From Dehalococcoidia bacterium (GTDB lineage Bacteria > Chloroflexota > Dehalococcoidia > UBA2979): a stretch of DNA of 6,765 bases. The notes beneath the pieces were generated by a model. That model was not told the origin of the DNA, ran no database searches, and saw only the letters and a list, made by a program, of their open reading frames with translations. Positions 1 through 6,070 of this stretch are shown here, piece by piece. The position numbers were made by a program, and so were the translations under genes. Location: the NCBI GenBank assembly GCA_023228765.1, contig JALOAM010000164.1:1-6765 (forward strand), written 5' to 3'. Each line of letters opens with the position of its first letter. Position 1 is the first letter of the stretch.

Positions 1-1
1 C

Positions 2-715
2 CTCACCGGCGCGATGATCCTCGCGACCGCCGCGTGGACGTGGTTCCGCCACCGAGACGACCGGGTCCGCACGGCGGCGAGCATCGCCGTCGTCCCACTG
101 CTGGCGATCCAGGCAGGCCTCGGTCGCGAAGCAGTCGTCCGGGAGCTGCCGCCCTCGGTTGTGGCCACGCACCTCCTCACGGGGATGCTCCTGCTCGCAG
201 CCATCGTCGTGATGGCCACACCGAGGACCGCACTCGCCGCACCCGCTGATGCGGCGCGAGACGCCCTCCGTCGGCACGTCCGCATCGCCCTCGCCGCCGC
301 GGCGCTCACGGTCACCCTCGGCGCGGTGATGACCGCGGAGGGCGCCGCGTACGCCTGCACATCGTGGCCCGGTTGCGCCGAGGCAGGACTGCCGTGGCAG
401 GGGACGGGGCTCCACCTCCTCCACTGGCTGCACCGCGGGGCGACGTTGCTCGCCCTCCTCGCCGCGGTGAACCTCGCGATGCGAGCGCATCGCCTGGCTC
501 TCCCCGCATCGACGATGCGCGTCGCGGCGGACACGGTCCTCGGGCTGTACGCGGTGCAGGCGCTCCTCGGCGCGGCGAACGTGCTCTGGCAGCCGGGCTC
601 GGCTCGCGTGGCGCACCTCGTCGTCGCCGCGATCATCTGGGCGGTCCTCGTCTCCCTGGCCGCCCGAGGGTGCAGGCACCTCGCACCCCATTCCGAGGTA
701 CCTCGCGAGGCCTGA
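2..715 (+). CDS. ctaA: Heme A synthase (COX15/CtaA family), C-terminal part, cut by left edge
   Basis: This integral membrane protein oxidises heme O to heme A for the aa3-type cytochrome c oxidase. The frame is open to the left edge (the codons before the first ATG at 14 read LTGA), so the true start lies outside; I infer that roughly 60-80 residues, with TM1 and most of TM2, are missing. Numbering from the ATG at 14, the visible part carries three of the four heme-ligand histidines of the family: H53 (ATHLL), H140 (HWLHRG) and H201 (ARVAHLV). It also has the paired extracytoplasmic cysteines C115 and C121 (CTSWPGC), matching the second-half cysteine pair of Bacillus CtaA. QAGLGREAVVRELPPSVV is the typical loop before TM4. 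Hydrophobic stretches at about 22-38, 50-68, 89-108, 134-155, 170-190 and 198-217 fit the expected helices. The conserved Glu and His of TM2 should lie just outside the window. Identification is firm. Confidence 0.93.
   Translation, partial: LTGAMILATAAWTWFRHRDDRVRTAASIAVVPLLAIQAGLGREAVVRELPPSVVATHLLTGMLLLAAIVVMATPRTALAAPADAARDALRRHVRIALAAAALTVTLGAVMTAEGAAYACTSWPGCAEAGLPWQGTGLHLLHWLHRGATLLALLAAVNLAMRAHRLALPASTMRVAADTVLGLYAVQALLGAANVLWQPGSARVAHLVVAAIIWAVLVSLAARGCRHLAPHSEVPREA
694..710. repeat. Two overlapping perfect palindromes at the 3' end of ctaA
   Basis: CGAGGTACCTCG (694-705) and CCTCGCGAGG (701-710) are both perfect palindromes and share five bases. They occupy the last codons before the ctaA stop at 713-715. 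Neither has a loop or a following T-run, so they make poor terminators. They could be a protein-binding site or a chance product of high GC. Confidence 0.35.
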
Positions 716-760
716 CCCATCCTCGATCGGGGCGGAGGCAGTCACGGTGGAAGCGGGACC

Positions 761-790
761 TTCGCCTCACCATGAGTTCGGCGCTAATGG
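761..790 (+). promoter_or_regulatory. Weak candidate promoter for sqr in the ctaA-sqr gap
   Basis: The 102-base gap between ctaA and sqr contains TTCGCC (761-766), then 18 bases, then TAATGG (785-790). The second box lacks the conserved final T, so this is only a weak sigma-70-like match. The gap is long enough for a separate promoter, but read-through from ctaA is equally possible. No CstR/CsoR-type sulfur-responsive operator was recognised. Confidence 0.2.
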
Positions 791-803
791 TTACGTTGGC
801 GAT

Positions 804-809
804 GGAGGA
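804..809 (+). promoter_or_regulatory. Ribosome binding site of sqr
   Basis: GGAGGA lies 8 bases before the ATG at 818. It is a near-perfect Shine-Dalgarno sequence and fixes that start. Confidence 0.85.
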
Positions 810-817
810 ACTCAACA

Positions 818-2056
818 ATGCAACAGACCGCCCCCTCATCCACCGCCGACACGGCCACCGCTGGCGCTGCCGGCATCCATCACACGATCCTCATCGTCGG
901 GGGCGGAAACGCGGGGGTGAGCGTCGCGGCGCGCCTCCGGCGGGCGAACTCGGATCTCGATGTCGCCATCGTCGAGCCCTCCGCGAAGCACTACTACCAG
1001 CCGCTGTGGACGCTCGTCGGCGGCGGGGTGTTCCCGAAGGAGCGCTCCGAACGGCCGGAGGCCTCCGTCATCCCGCCCGGCGTGACGTGGATCCAGGACC
1101 GGGTGGCTCGCCTCGCGCCGGACGAGGACGCCGTGTTCACCACGTCCGGCGCCCGCCTCACCTACCGCTACCTGATCCTCGCGCCCGGCATCCAGGTCGA
1201 CTGGGATGGCATCGAGGGCCTTGAGGCGGCGCTGAAGACCGGGAACGTCGTCAGCAACTACAGCTACGAGACCGTCGACAAGACCTGGGCCGCCCTCCAG
1301 GCGTTTAAGGGCGGCGAGGCGCTGTTCACCCACCCGAACACGCCGATCAAGTGCGGCGGCGCCCCCCAGAAGATCATGTACCTCGCCGACGACCACTTCC
1401 GGAAGACGGGCGTGCGAGCACGCTCGGAGGTGCGTTTCCTCACCGCGGGCGGCGGGCTCTTCGGGGTGCCGAAGTACGCCAGGACGCTGGAGAAGGTCGC
1501 CGCCCGCAAGGGGATCGACGTCCGCTTTAAGCACAACCTGATCGCCGTGGACTCCGCGCGCCAGGTCGCGACGTTCTGCAAGCTCGAGACGAGCGAGGAG
1601 GTCGCCCTCCCCTACGACTTCCTCCACGTCACGCCGCCGATGAGCGCGCCCAACTTCATCAAGTGGAGTCCCGTCGCGGACGCCGCCGGCTGGGCCGAGG
1701 TGGACCGCGCCACCCTCCGGCATCCGCGCTACCCGAACATCTTCGCGCTCGGTGACGCCAGCAACCTGCCGACCAGCAAGACCGGCGCGGCGATCCGCAA
1801 GCAGGCCCCCGTGGTCGTGAGGAACGTCCTCGCGGCGCTGGAGGGCGAACCGGTGATCAGCAAGTACGACGGCTACACCGCTTGCCCGATCGTGACCGGC
1901 TACGGCCGTCTCGTCCTCGCCGAGTTCGACTACGACCTGAAGCCGCGCGAGACGTTCCCGTTCGACCAGTCCCGCGAGCGGCGGAGCATGTACCTCCTCA
2001 AGACGCAGGCGCTGCCCCGGATGTACTGGAATGGCATCCTGAAAGGCCGCGCCTGA
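818..2056 (+). CDS. sqr: Sulfide:quinone oxidoreductase, type II (mitochondrial SQOR-like)
   Basis: This FAD enzyme oxidises sulfide to sulfane sulfur and passes the electrons to the membrane quinone pool. The 412-residue protein has an N-terminal FAD fold with VGGGNAG at 27-33, the YYQPLWTLVGGG segment at 59-70, and the second flavin motif NIFALGDASNLPTSKT at 307-322. The redox cysteine pair of type II enzymes is present: C179 (IKCGGAPQKIMYL) and C356 (YDGYTACPIVTGYGR). HVTPPMSAP, SPVADAAGW and AEFDYDLKPRETFPFDQS are near-identical to human SQOR as I recall it, so this is type II rather than a type I bacterial SQR or an NADH dehydrogenase. The C-terminus (MYLLKTQALPRMYWNGILKG) is the amphipathic membrane-docking region; the protein ends at KGRA, short of the extra tail of the animal enzyme. 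No persulfide dioxygenase, rhodanese or CstR gene lies beside it. Detoxification of sulfide is the likely role. Confidence 0.95.
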   Translation: MQQTAPSSTADTATAGAAGIHHTILIVGGGNAGVSVAARLRRANSDLDVAIVEPSAKHYYQPLWTLVGGGVFPKERSERPEASVIPPGVTWIQDRVARLAPDEDAVFTTSGARLTYRYLILAPGIQVDWDGIEGLEAALKTGNVVSNYSYETVDKTWAALQAFKGGEALFTHPNTPIKCGGAPQKIMYLADDHFRKTGVRARSEVRFLTAGGGLFGVPKYARTLEKVAARKGIDVRFKHNLIAVDSARQVATFCKLETSEEVALPYDFLHVTPPMSAPNFIKWSPVADAAGWAEVDRATLRHPRYPNIFALGDASNLPTSKTGAAIRKQAPVVVRNVLAALEGEPVISKYDGYTACPIVTGYGRLVLAEFDYDLKPRETFPFDQSRERRSMYLLKTQALPRMYWNGILKGRA

Positions 2057-2070
2057 CCCGTCCGCCTGAC

Positions 2071-2101
2071 GGCGCAGGTCCTTGACCCCAGGACCTGCGC
2101 C
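2071..2101 (+). terminator. Hairpin terminator after sqr
   Basis: GGCGCAGGTCCT (2071-2082) and AGGACCTGCGCC (2090-2101) form a perfect 12-bp stem with the 7-base loop TGACCCC, starting 14 bases after the sqr stop. There is no T-run after the stem (CTCGGTGGG follows), so it is not a classical intrinsic terminator. U-less hairpins at gene ends are common in actinobacteria, and position and stem strength favour a transcript end or mRNA-stabilising role. Confidence 0.65.
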
Positions 2102-2141
2102 TCGGTGGGCGCCCCTGTACTTCCTCGCTCGTCGGTGTCTC

Positions 2142-2196
2142 CTCGAAGTCCGCTGCCTCGGTCGATGCGCCTCGAGGTCCGCCTTCTTCGGTCGAT
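2142..2196. repeat. Tandem imperfect direct repeat upstream of the binding-protein promoter
   Basis: Two copies of about 25 bases, offset by 29-30 bases, lie at 2142-2166 and 2171-2196. Each begins CTCGARGTCCGC and ends TCGGTCGAT, with a differing 4- or 5-base middle. The second copy ends 2 bases before the -35 box at 2199. That spacing would suit paired activator sites, but a local duplication with no function is as likely. Confidence 0.5.
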
Positions 2197-2198
2197 CA

Positions 2199-2226
2199 TT
2201 GACCGTGACTTAGGCGTGGCTAATCT
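2199..2226 (+). promoter_or_regulatory. Sigma-70-type promoter of the siderophore-binding protein gene
   Basis: TTGACC (2199-2204) is followed by a 16-base spacer and TAATCT (2221-2226), a good -35/-10 pair. Transcription would start near 2233 and leave a leader of about 43 bases before the ATG at 2276. This rules against longer in-frame starts upstream such as the GTG at 2105. Confidence 0.65.
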
Positions 2227-2228
2227 CC
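2210..2228. promoter_or_regulatory. IdeR/DtxR-like iron box over the -10 region
   Basis: TTAGGCGTGGCTAATCTCC matches the 19-base IdeR/DtxR consensus TTAGGTTAGGCTAACCTAA at 13 positions, including the full TTAGG and GGCTAA blocks. It covers the spacer and -10 box of the promoter at 2199-2226. A bound Fe(II)-repressor dimer pair would block RNA polymerase, giving induction under iron starvation. The downstream gene, a siderophore-binding protein, is exactly what such a box usually controls. Confidence 0.72.
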
Positions 2229-2264
2229 AATCGCCCAACATCCTCATCGGCCCAGCACGGAATC

Positions 2265-2269
2265 AGAGG
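2265..2269 (+). promoter_or_regulatory. Ribosome binding site of the siderophore-binding protein
   Basis: AGAGG lies 6 bases before the ATG at 2276. It supports that start over the in-frame upstream alternatives. Confidence 0.65.
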
Positions 2270-2275
2270 CGCAAC

Positions 2276-3355
2276 ATGCCCACCGGCACGCTCATCGCTC
2301 CCACCCGCCCGTCCACGTTCGACCCCATCGAGGACGCCACGCGGCGTCAGTTCATCACCGGTGTCGGCGCCGCCGCCCTCGCCGCGGCCTTCCTCGCAGC
2401 GTGCGGGTCGGACGACGACCCGGCCGAGGAGGACGCCGCCACAGGCGAGGCCGGCTGGCCGGTCACGATCGGGCACGCGTTCGGTGAGACGACGATCGAG
2501 GCGGAACCGAAGCGCGTGGTCACGGTCGGGTTCACCGACCACGACATCCTGCTCGCCCTCGGCGTGGTGCCGGTCGGCCTGCGCGACTGGTATGGCGACT
2601 ACCCGATGGGCGTATGGCCATGGGCGCAGGATGCGCTGGGCGATGCGGCCCCCACCAAGCTCACGGGCGAACTGGACTTCGAGGGCATCGCTGCCCTGAA
2701 GCCTGACCTCATCCTCGGGCTGTACGTCGGCCTCACCGAGGACGAGTACACGACGCTCGCTGGCATCGCGCCGACCGTCGCGCAGTCCGGCGACCACCCG
2801 AGCTATGGGACGCCGTGGCAGGAGATGACCCGCACCGCCGCGCAGGCAGTCGGCCGCACGGCGGAGGCGGACCGCCTCATCGCCGCCGTGGACGACCAGA
2901 TCGCACGCGTGCGGGAGGAGCACCCGGAGTTCGAGGGCCTCGAGCTGGTCTACGCCGGCATGGCGGAGGGCGAGCAGTACTACGTCGAGACGGCCAGCAG
3001 CACCCGCGTCGCGATCCTGACCTCGCTCGGGTTCGTGGTGCCGGAGGAGATCAACGCGCTGGCGACTGACTCCTTCTACGTACCGATCAGCCCGGAGCAA
3101 ATCAAGCTACTCGACCGAGACGTGATCTTCTGGGAGCTCGGCGCCGCCGAGGGCATGCGCCCGGTGATCGAGGCAAATCCGCTCTACCAGTCGCTGGACG
3201 CGGCACACGAGGGCCGAGCGGTCTTCGTGGACGACCCGGTGACCGCCGGGGCGCTCGCCCACGCGGACGTGCTCAGCATCCCGTTCTTCCTCGACACCAT
3301 CGTCCCGAGGCTCGTCGCGGCCATCGACGGCGACCCGGCGACCCCCTCAGACTAG
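2276..3355 (+). CDS. Iron-siderophore ABC transporter substrate-binding lipoprotein, Tat-exported
   Basis: This extracytoplasmic binding protein of the FepB/FhuD/FecB family (Peripla_BP_2) would capture ferric siderophore and hand it to a membrane permease. From the ATG at 2276 it has 359 residues. A twin-arginine signal (TRRQFITG, R23-R24), a hydrophobic stretch and a lipobox LAAC at 40-43 predict lipidation at C43, followed by an acidic linker. The mature part has RVVTVGFTDHDILLALGVVPVG (written here as segment 80-101), LDFEGIAALKPDLILG around 133-148, and the GIAPTVAQ segment at 163-170, all typical of class III binding folds. The start was chosen for the AGAGG site, the promoter placed after any earlier start, and signal-peptide position. 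No permease or ATPase follows: the next gene is convergent after 7 bases. It is therefore an orphan binding protein that must work with a transporter encoded elsewhere. Iron-dependent repression is predicted from the IdeR-like box. The actual siderophore is unknown. Confidence 0.9.
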   Translation: MPTGTLIAPTRPSTFDPIEDATRRQFITGVGAAALAAAFLAACGSDDDPAEEDAATGEAGWPVTIGHAFGETTIEAEPKRVVTVGFTDHDILLALGVVPVGLRDWYGDYPMGVWPWAQDALGDAAPTKLTGELDFEGIAALKPDLILGLYVGLTEDEYTTLAGIAPTVAQSGDHPSYGTPWQEMTRTAAQAVGRTAEADRLIAAVDDQIARVREEHPEFEGLELVYAGMAEGEQYYVETASSTRVAILTSLGFVVPEEINALATDSFYVPISPEQIKLLDRDVIFWELGAAEGMRPVIEANPLYQSLDAAHEGRAVFVDDPVTAGALAHADVLSIPFFLDTIVPRLVAAIDGDPATPSD

Positions 3356-3362
3356 TGCGCGC

Positions 3363-5033
3363 TCAGACGGAGTAGACCCGGACGCCGTCCACGAACGTCG
3401 CCTCCACCCGCGCGAGGCCGAGTTCGTCGGACGGCGTCTCGAACAGGTCGCGGTCGAGCACGACCAGGTCCGCGGGGACGCCCGCCTCGATCCGTCCGAG
3501 GTCCCCCAGGTGGAGGGCCTGCGCCGCGCCCGAGGTGTACGCGCGCAGCGCGACCTCCAGCGGGAGAGCCTGCTCCGGAAAGAACGGCGGCGCGCCCTCG
3601 CCCCGGTGGCCGGGGACCATCATGCGGTTGACCGCCACGTGGATCCCCGTGAGCGGATCCGGCGTGCTCACCGGCCAGTCGCTCCCGGCGGCGAGCACCG
3701 CTCCGGCGCGCCACAGGTCGCCGAACGGGTACTGGCGCGTGTTCCGAGGCGCGCCCAGCAAGGGCATGGTGTGCTCCACCATCAGCTTCTGGCGCGTCGC
3801 CCAGTACGGCTGGATGTTTGCGATGACGCCGAGCTCCGCGAAGCGCTGGAGGTCGGCCGGATCCACCAGCTGGACATGGGCGAGTTGGTGTCGCGCATCT
3901 CGCGGCCCATTCGCGGCCCGAGCTGCCGCGATCGCATCCAGCGCCTCCCGCACCGCCCGGTCGCCGATCGTGTGCAGGTGGACGTCGAAGTCCTCGGCAT
4001 CGAGGGCGACCAGGGCGTCGACGAGCAGATCCGACAACACGAACGACGTGCCGTGCCGCTGGCCCTCGGGGAGCTCGGGATCGAGGTACGGGACGAGCAC
4101 GGAGGCGCTGCGCGCCTCCACGATTCCGTCCTGCATGATCTTCACGGTCGAGCAGCGAAGGCGCCCCGAGGAGTACCGCGCCCGACGCTCCACGAGCTGG
4201 TCGATCTGCTCCCGGCCCACCGTGCGATCCCACCACAGCGCGCCGATGACACGGGCCGTCAGGCCTCCCGCCCGTTCGACCTCGAGGTAGGCGTCGGCCG
4301 GATCCCCCTCGTCATGGTTGCGGGCGACGATGGCGTCCTGCCACGCGACGATGCCCAGGGCATGTAGCTCCCGTTGTGCGCGATACACCGCATCCACCAG
4401 GTCAGCGTGGGCCTCGCGCGGCATCACCGCCGTCACGAGGTCGATCGCACGCTCGTACAGCGCACCAGATGGCTCACCGTCCGCCAACCGCCCGATGCGC
4501 CCTCCGGGTGGGTCGGCAGTACTCGACCCGATCCCGGCGAGGGCGAGCGCGCGGCTGTTCGCCCAGCCCTGGTGGGCGTCCTTGCTCCAGAGGAACACGG
4601 GACGGTCGGAGACGACGGCGTCGAGGTCCGCCGCGCGCGGGCCCTCCGGGGGCACGTCCGACATGCGCCACCCACCACCCTTGATCCATCCGATGTCCGG
4701 GTAAGAGCGCGCATAGCGGTCGAGCGCCGCGAGGTACTCGTCCAGCCCCGAGAGATCGGCGAGGGCGCACCGGCCTGCCTCGACCGCGCCCCATACGGCA
4801 TGGATGTGCGCATCCACGAACCCTGGCAACAGCATCCGGCCACGGAGGTCGACCACTTCCGTCCGAGGTCCAACGAGCGCCAATACGTCCTCGCCACCGA
4901 CCGCCTGGATGCGTCCCTCGCGCACGGCGACGGACATCGGCCCCGCCCATCGCGCGAGCCCGGTGAACCCCGCCGCACCATGCAGTACCAGGTCGGCGTG
5001 TCCCTCGATCGAGGGTCGGACAGCCTGGGTCAT
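3363..5033 (-). CDS. YtcJ-like metal-dependent amidohydrolase (Amidohydro_3 family)
   Basis: This 556-residue enzyme belongs to the amidohydrolase superfamily, the group that includes YtcJ, AepA-like proteins and N-substituted formamide deformylase. It should be a cytoplasmic metallohydrolase cleaving an amide or related C-N bond; the substrate cannot be read from sequence. Visible elements in order: an N-terminal beta-sandwich start (ADLVLHGA, 13-20), the metal motif PGFVDAHIH with H76 and H78, KDAH at 151-154, VKIMQDGI with K298 and D302, HLHTIGDRAVREAL with H352 and H354, AHVQLVDPADLQRF with H386, GSDWPVSTPDP with D452, and the closing IEAGVPADLVVLDRDLF. The main catalytic residues of the family appear intact and length is normal. 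There is no signal peptide. The start lacks a clear Shine-Dalgarno (only GAGA, 9 bases upstream), but the conserved N-terminus leaves little room for another. It is divergent from the LacI gene, which probably controls it. Confidence 0.9.
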   Translation of the reverse strand: MTQAVRPSIEGHADLVLHGAAGFTGLARWAGPMSVAVREGRIQAVGGEDVLALVGPRTEVVDLRGRMLLPGFVDAHIHAVWGAVEAGRCALADLSGLDEYLAALDRYARSYPDIGWIKGGGWRMSDVPPEGPRAADLDAVVSDRPVFLWSKDAHQGWANSRALALAGIGSSTADPPGGRIGRLADGEPSGALYERAIDLVTAVMPREAHADLVDAVYRAQRELHALGIVAWQDAIVARNHDEGDPADAYLEVERAGGLTARVIGALWWDRTVGREQIDQLVERRARYSSGRLRCSTVKIMQDGIVEARSASVLVPYLDPELPEGQRHGTSFVLSDLLVDALVALDAEDFDVHLHTIGDRAVREALDAIAAARAANGPRDARHQLAHVQLVDPADLQRFAELGVIANIQPYWATRQKLMVEHTMPLLGAPRNTRQYPFGDLWRAGAVLAAGSDWPVSTPDPLTGIHVAVNRMMVPGHRGEGAPPFFPEQALPLEVALRAYTSGAAQALHLGDLGRIEAGVPADLVVLDRDLFETPSDELGLARVEATFVDGVRVYSV

Positions 5034-5062
5034 GGTTGTATGTCTCGGGACAACCGGTACCG
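5034..5062. promoter_or_regulatory. Nested dyads, probable LacI-family operator between divergent genes
   Basis: The 56-base gap between the amidohydrolase and LacI genes contains several dyads. TGTCTCGGGACA (5041-5052) is a near-perfect palindrome with a central CG, the usual form of LacI-family operators; only the fifth and eighth bases mismatch. GGTTGT (5034-5039) and ACAACC (5050-5055) form a perfect 6-bp inverted repeat around it, and CGGTACCG (5055-5062) is a further perfect palindrome. Binding here could repress both divergent genes. Which dyad is used is uncertain. Confidence 0.55.
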
Positions 5063-5063
5063 T
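5036..5063 (+). promoter_or_regulatory. Weak candidate promoter of the LacI-family gene
   Basis: TTGTAT (5036-5041), a 16-base spacer and TACCGT (5058-5063) make a weak sigma-70-like pair. A start near 5070 would leave just enough room for the Shine-Dalgarno at 5077. The operator candidate lies within it, which would allow autoregulation. No convincing promoter was found for the minus-strand amidohydrolase gene; it may overlap the start of the LacI gene. Confidence 0.3.
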
Positions 5064-5076
5064 GACCGGCGAAGGC

Positions 5077-5083
5077 GGGAGGG
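5077..5083 (+). promoter_or_regulatory. Ribosome binding site of the LacI-family gene
   Basis: GGGAGGG lies 6 bases before the GTG at 5090 and decides this non-ATG start. The first residues after it (MRPVTILDVAREAGVS) are exactly the canonical LacI N-terminus. Confidence 0.8.
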
Positions 5084-5089
5084 CACCAG

Positions 5090-6067
5090 GTGCGACCAGT
5101 CACGATCCTGGACGTGGCGCGCGAGGCCGGTGTGTCCAAGACCACCGCGTCGGAGGCGCTGCGCGGCCTGGGACGGATGACGGACGAGACGCGCAGCGCC
5201 GTACAGGACGCCGCGCAGCGCCTGGGATTCCGTGCCAACCGCTCCGCCCGCTCGCTCCGCGGCTCCACTACCGGCGCGGTCGGACTCTACCTGCCACAGG
5301 CTCGCGTCCGCTCCTCCTACTACCTCGACTTCCTCTGCGGCGTCGTGGAGGGAACCGCGGCGGGCGAGGTGGACCTGGTGATGACCGTGGCCCGGCAGGA
5401 CGCCCCCCAGCGGTACATCGGCACCGTGGACGGGGTGATCCTCTGCGACCCTCGCGCGGACGACCCGACCATCGTCGAGATCCTCGAGACCGGCCTCCCC
5501 GTGGTGTCCTGCGAGCCCGTCCCGGAGGGGTCGCAGCCGGCGGGCGTGGTGTGGTCGGACGGCGCGCGCTGGACGACGGCATTGCTCGACGAGTTGGCGA
5601 GCGCCGGCGTCCGCAATCCCGCCCTGCTGGCCACCACGACGCAGGGGTCGTGGGTCAGGACGGTACGCAACACCTACGCGCAGTGGTGCGCGGCCCACGG
5701 CATCGCCACCAGGGAGGGCGCGGCCCCCTTTGGCGCCACGCCGGCACGATTGCAGCGCGTCGCCGTGCAGCTCATCGAGGCACACCCGGAGGTCGACGCG
5801 CTCGTGTGCCTCGGCGACTCCGTGGCGACCACCGTCCTCCCCGCCCTCACCGCGGCGGGACGGGAGGTCGGAGGGGACCTGCTGCTGGCATCGTGCTCCG
5901 AGCAACAGATCCCCCCCAACGTCTACGCGGCGATCAACACCCGAGGCGAAGCGGCCGGCCGGGCCTGCGCGGAACTGCTGCTCCACCTCTTGGCCGGGAC
6001 CGCCGCGGCCGGTGTCACGAGGGAGATCGAGCTGGAGATCCTCGTCAACCGACCTCGGACGGCGTAG
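5090..6067 (+). CDS. LacI-family transcriptional regulator
   Basis: This 325-residue protein has normal LacI-family length and layout. The N-terminal helix-turn-helix is TILDVAREAGVSKTTASEAL (5-24), followed by RMTDETRSAVQDAAQRLGF (29-47) and the hinge helix with NRSARSLRGSTTGAVGL (50-66). From about 66 to the end is the periplasmic-binding-protein-like effector domain, including DGVILCDPRADDPTIVEIL and the VDALVCLGDSVATTVLPAL stretch typical of the second lobe. The recognition helix reads KTTASEALRG where many members have TVSRVLNG, so its operator may differ from the usual one. Family members normally sense a small carbon compound and repress a nearby catabolic gene; the divergent amidohydrolase is the obvious target, as a substrate-induced switch (inference). 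It starts at GTG with a strong Shine-Dalgarno. The stop is 3 bases from the stop of the convergent gene to the right. Confidence 0.93.
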   Translation: MRPVTILDVAREAGVSKTTASEALRGLGRMTDETRSAVQDAAQRLGFRANRSARSLRGSTTGAVGLYLPQARVRSSYYLDFLCGVVEGTAAGEVDLVMTVARQDAPQRYIGTVDGVILCDPRADDPTIVEILETGLPVVSCEPVPEGSQPAGVVWSDGARWTTALLDELASAGVRNPALLATTTQGSWVRTVRNTYAQWCAAHGIATREGAAPFGATPARLQRVAVQLIEAHPEVDALVCLGDSVATTVLPALTAAGREVGGDLLLASCSEQQIPPNVYAAINTRGEAAGRACAELLLHLLAGTAAAGVTREIELEILVNRPRTA

Positions 6068-6070
6068 CGC

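Noticed and set aside
769..791. ACCAT / ATGGT inverted repeat upstream of sqr as an operator
   Set aside because: Arms are only 5 bases with a 13-base spacer and no resemblance to known sulfur-responsive operators; likely chance.
836..1723. 295-codon minus-strand open frame opposite sqr
   Set aside because: Composition is that of a GC-rich shadow and the sqr frame on the other strand is certain.
2105..2275. In-frame extension of the first siderophore-binding protein to a GTG at 2105
   Set aside because: It would cover the promoter and iron box, bury the Tat signal about 80 residues inside the protein, and lacks a ribosome binding site as good as that before 2276.
3352..4236. 294-codon minus-strand open frame within the amidohydrolase
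   Set aside because: It overlaps the amidohydrolase in a different frame of the same strand, has no domain, and shows low-complexity Arg/Gly/Pro composition.
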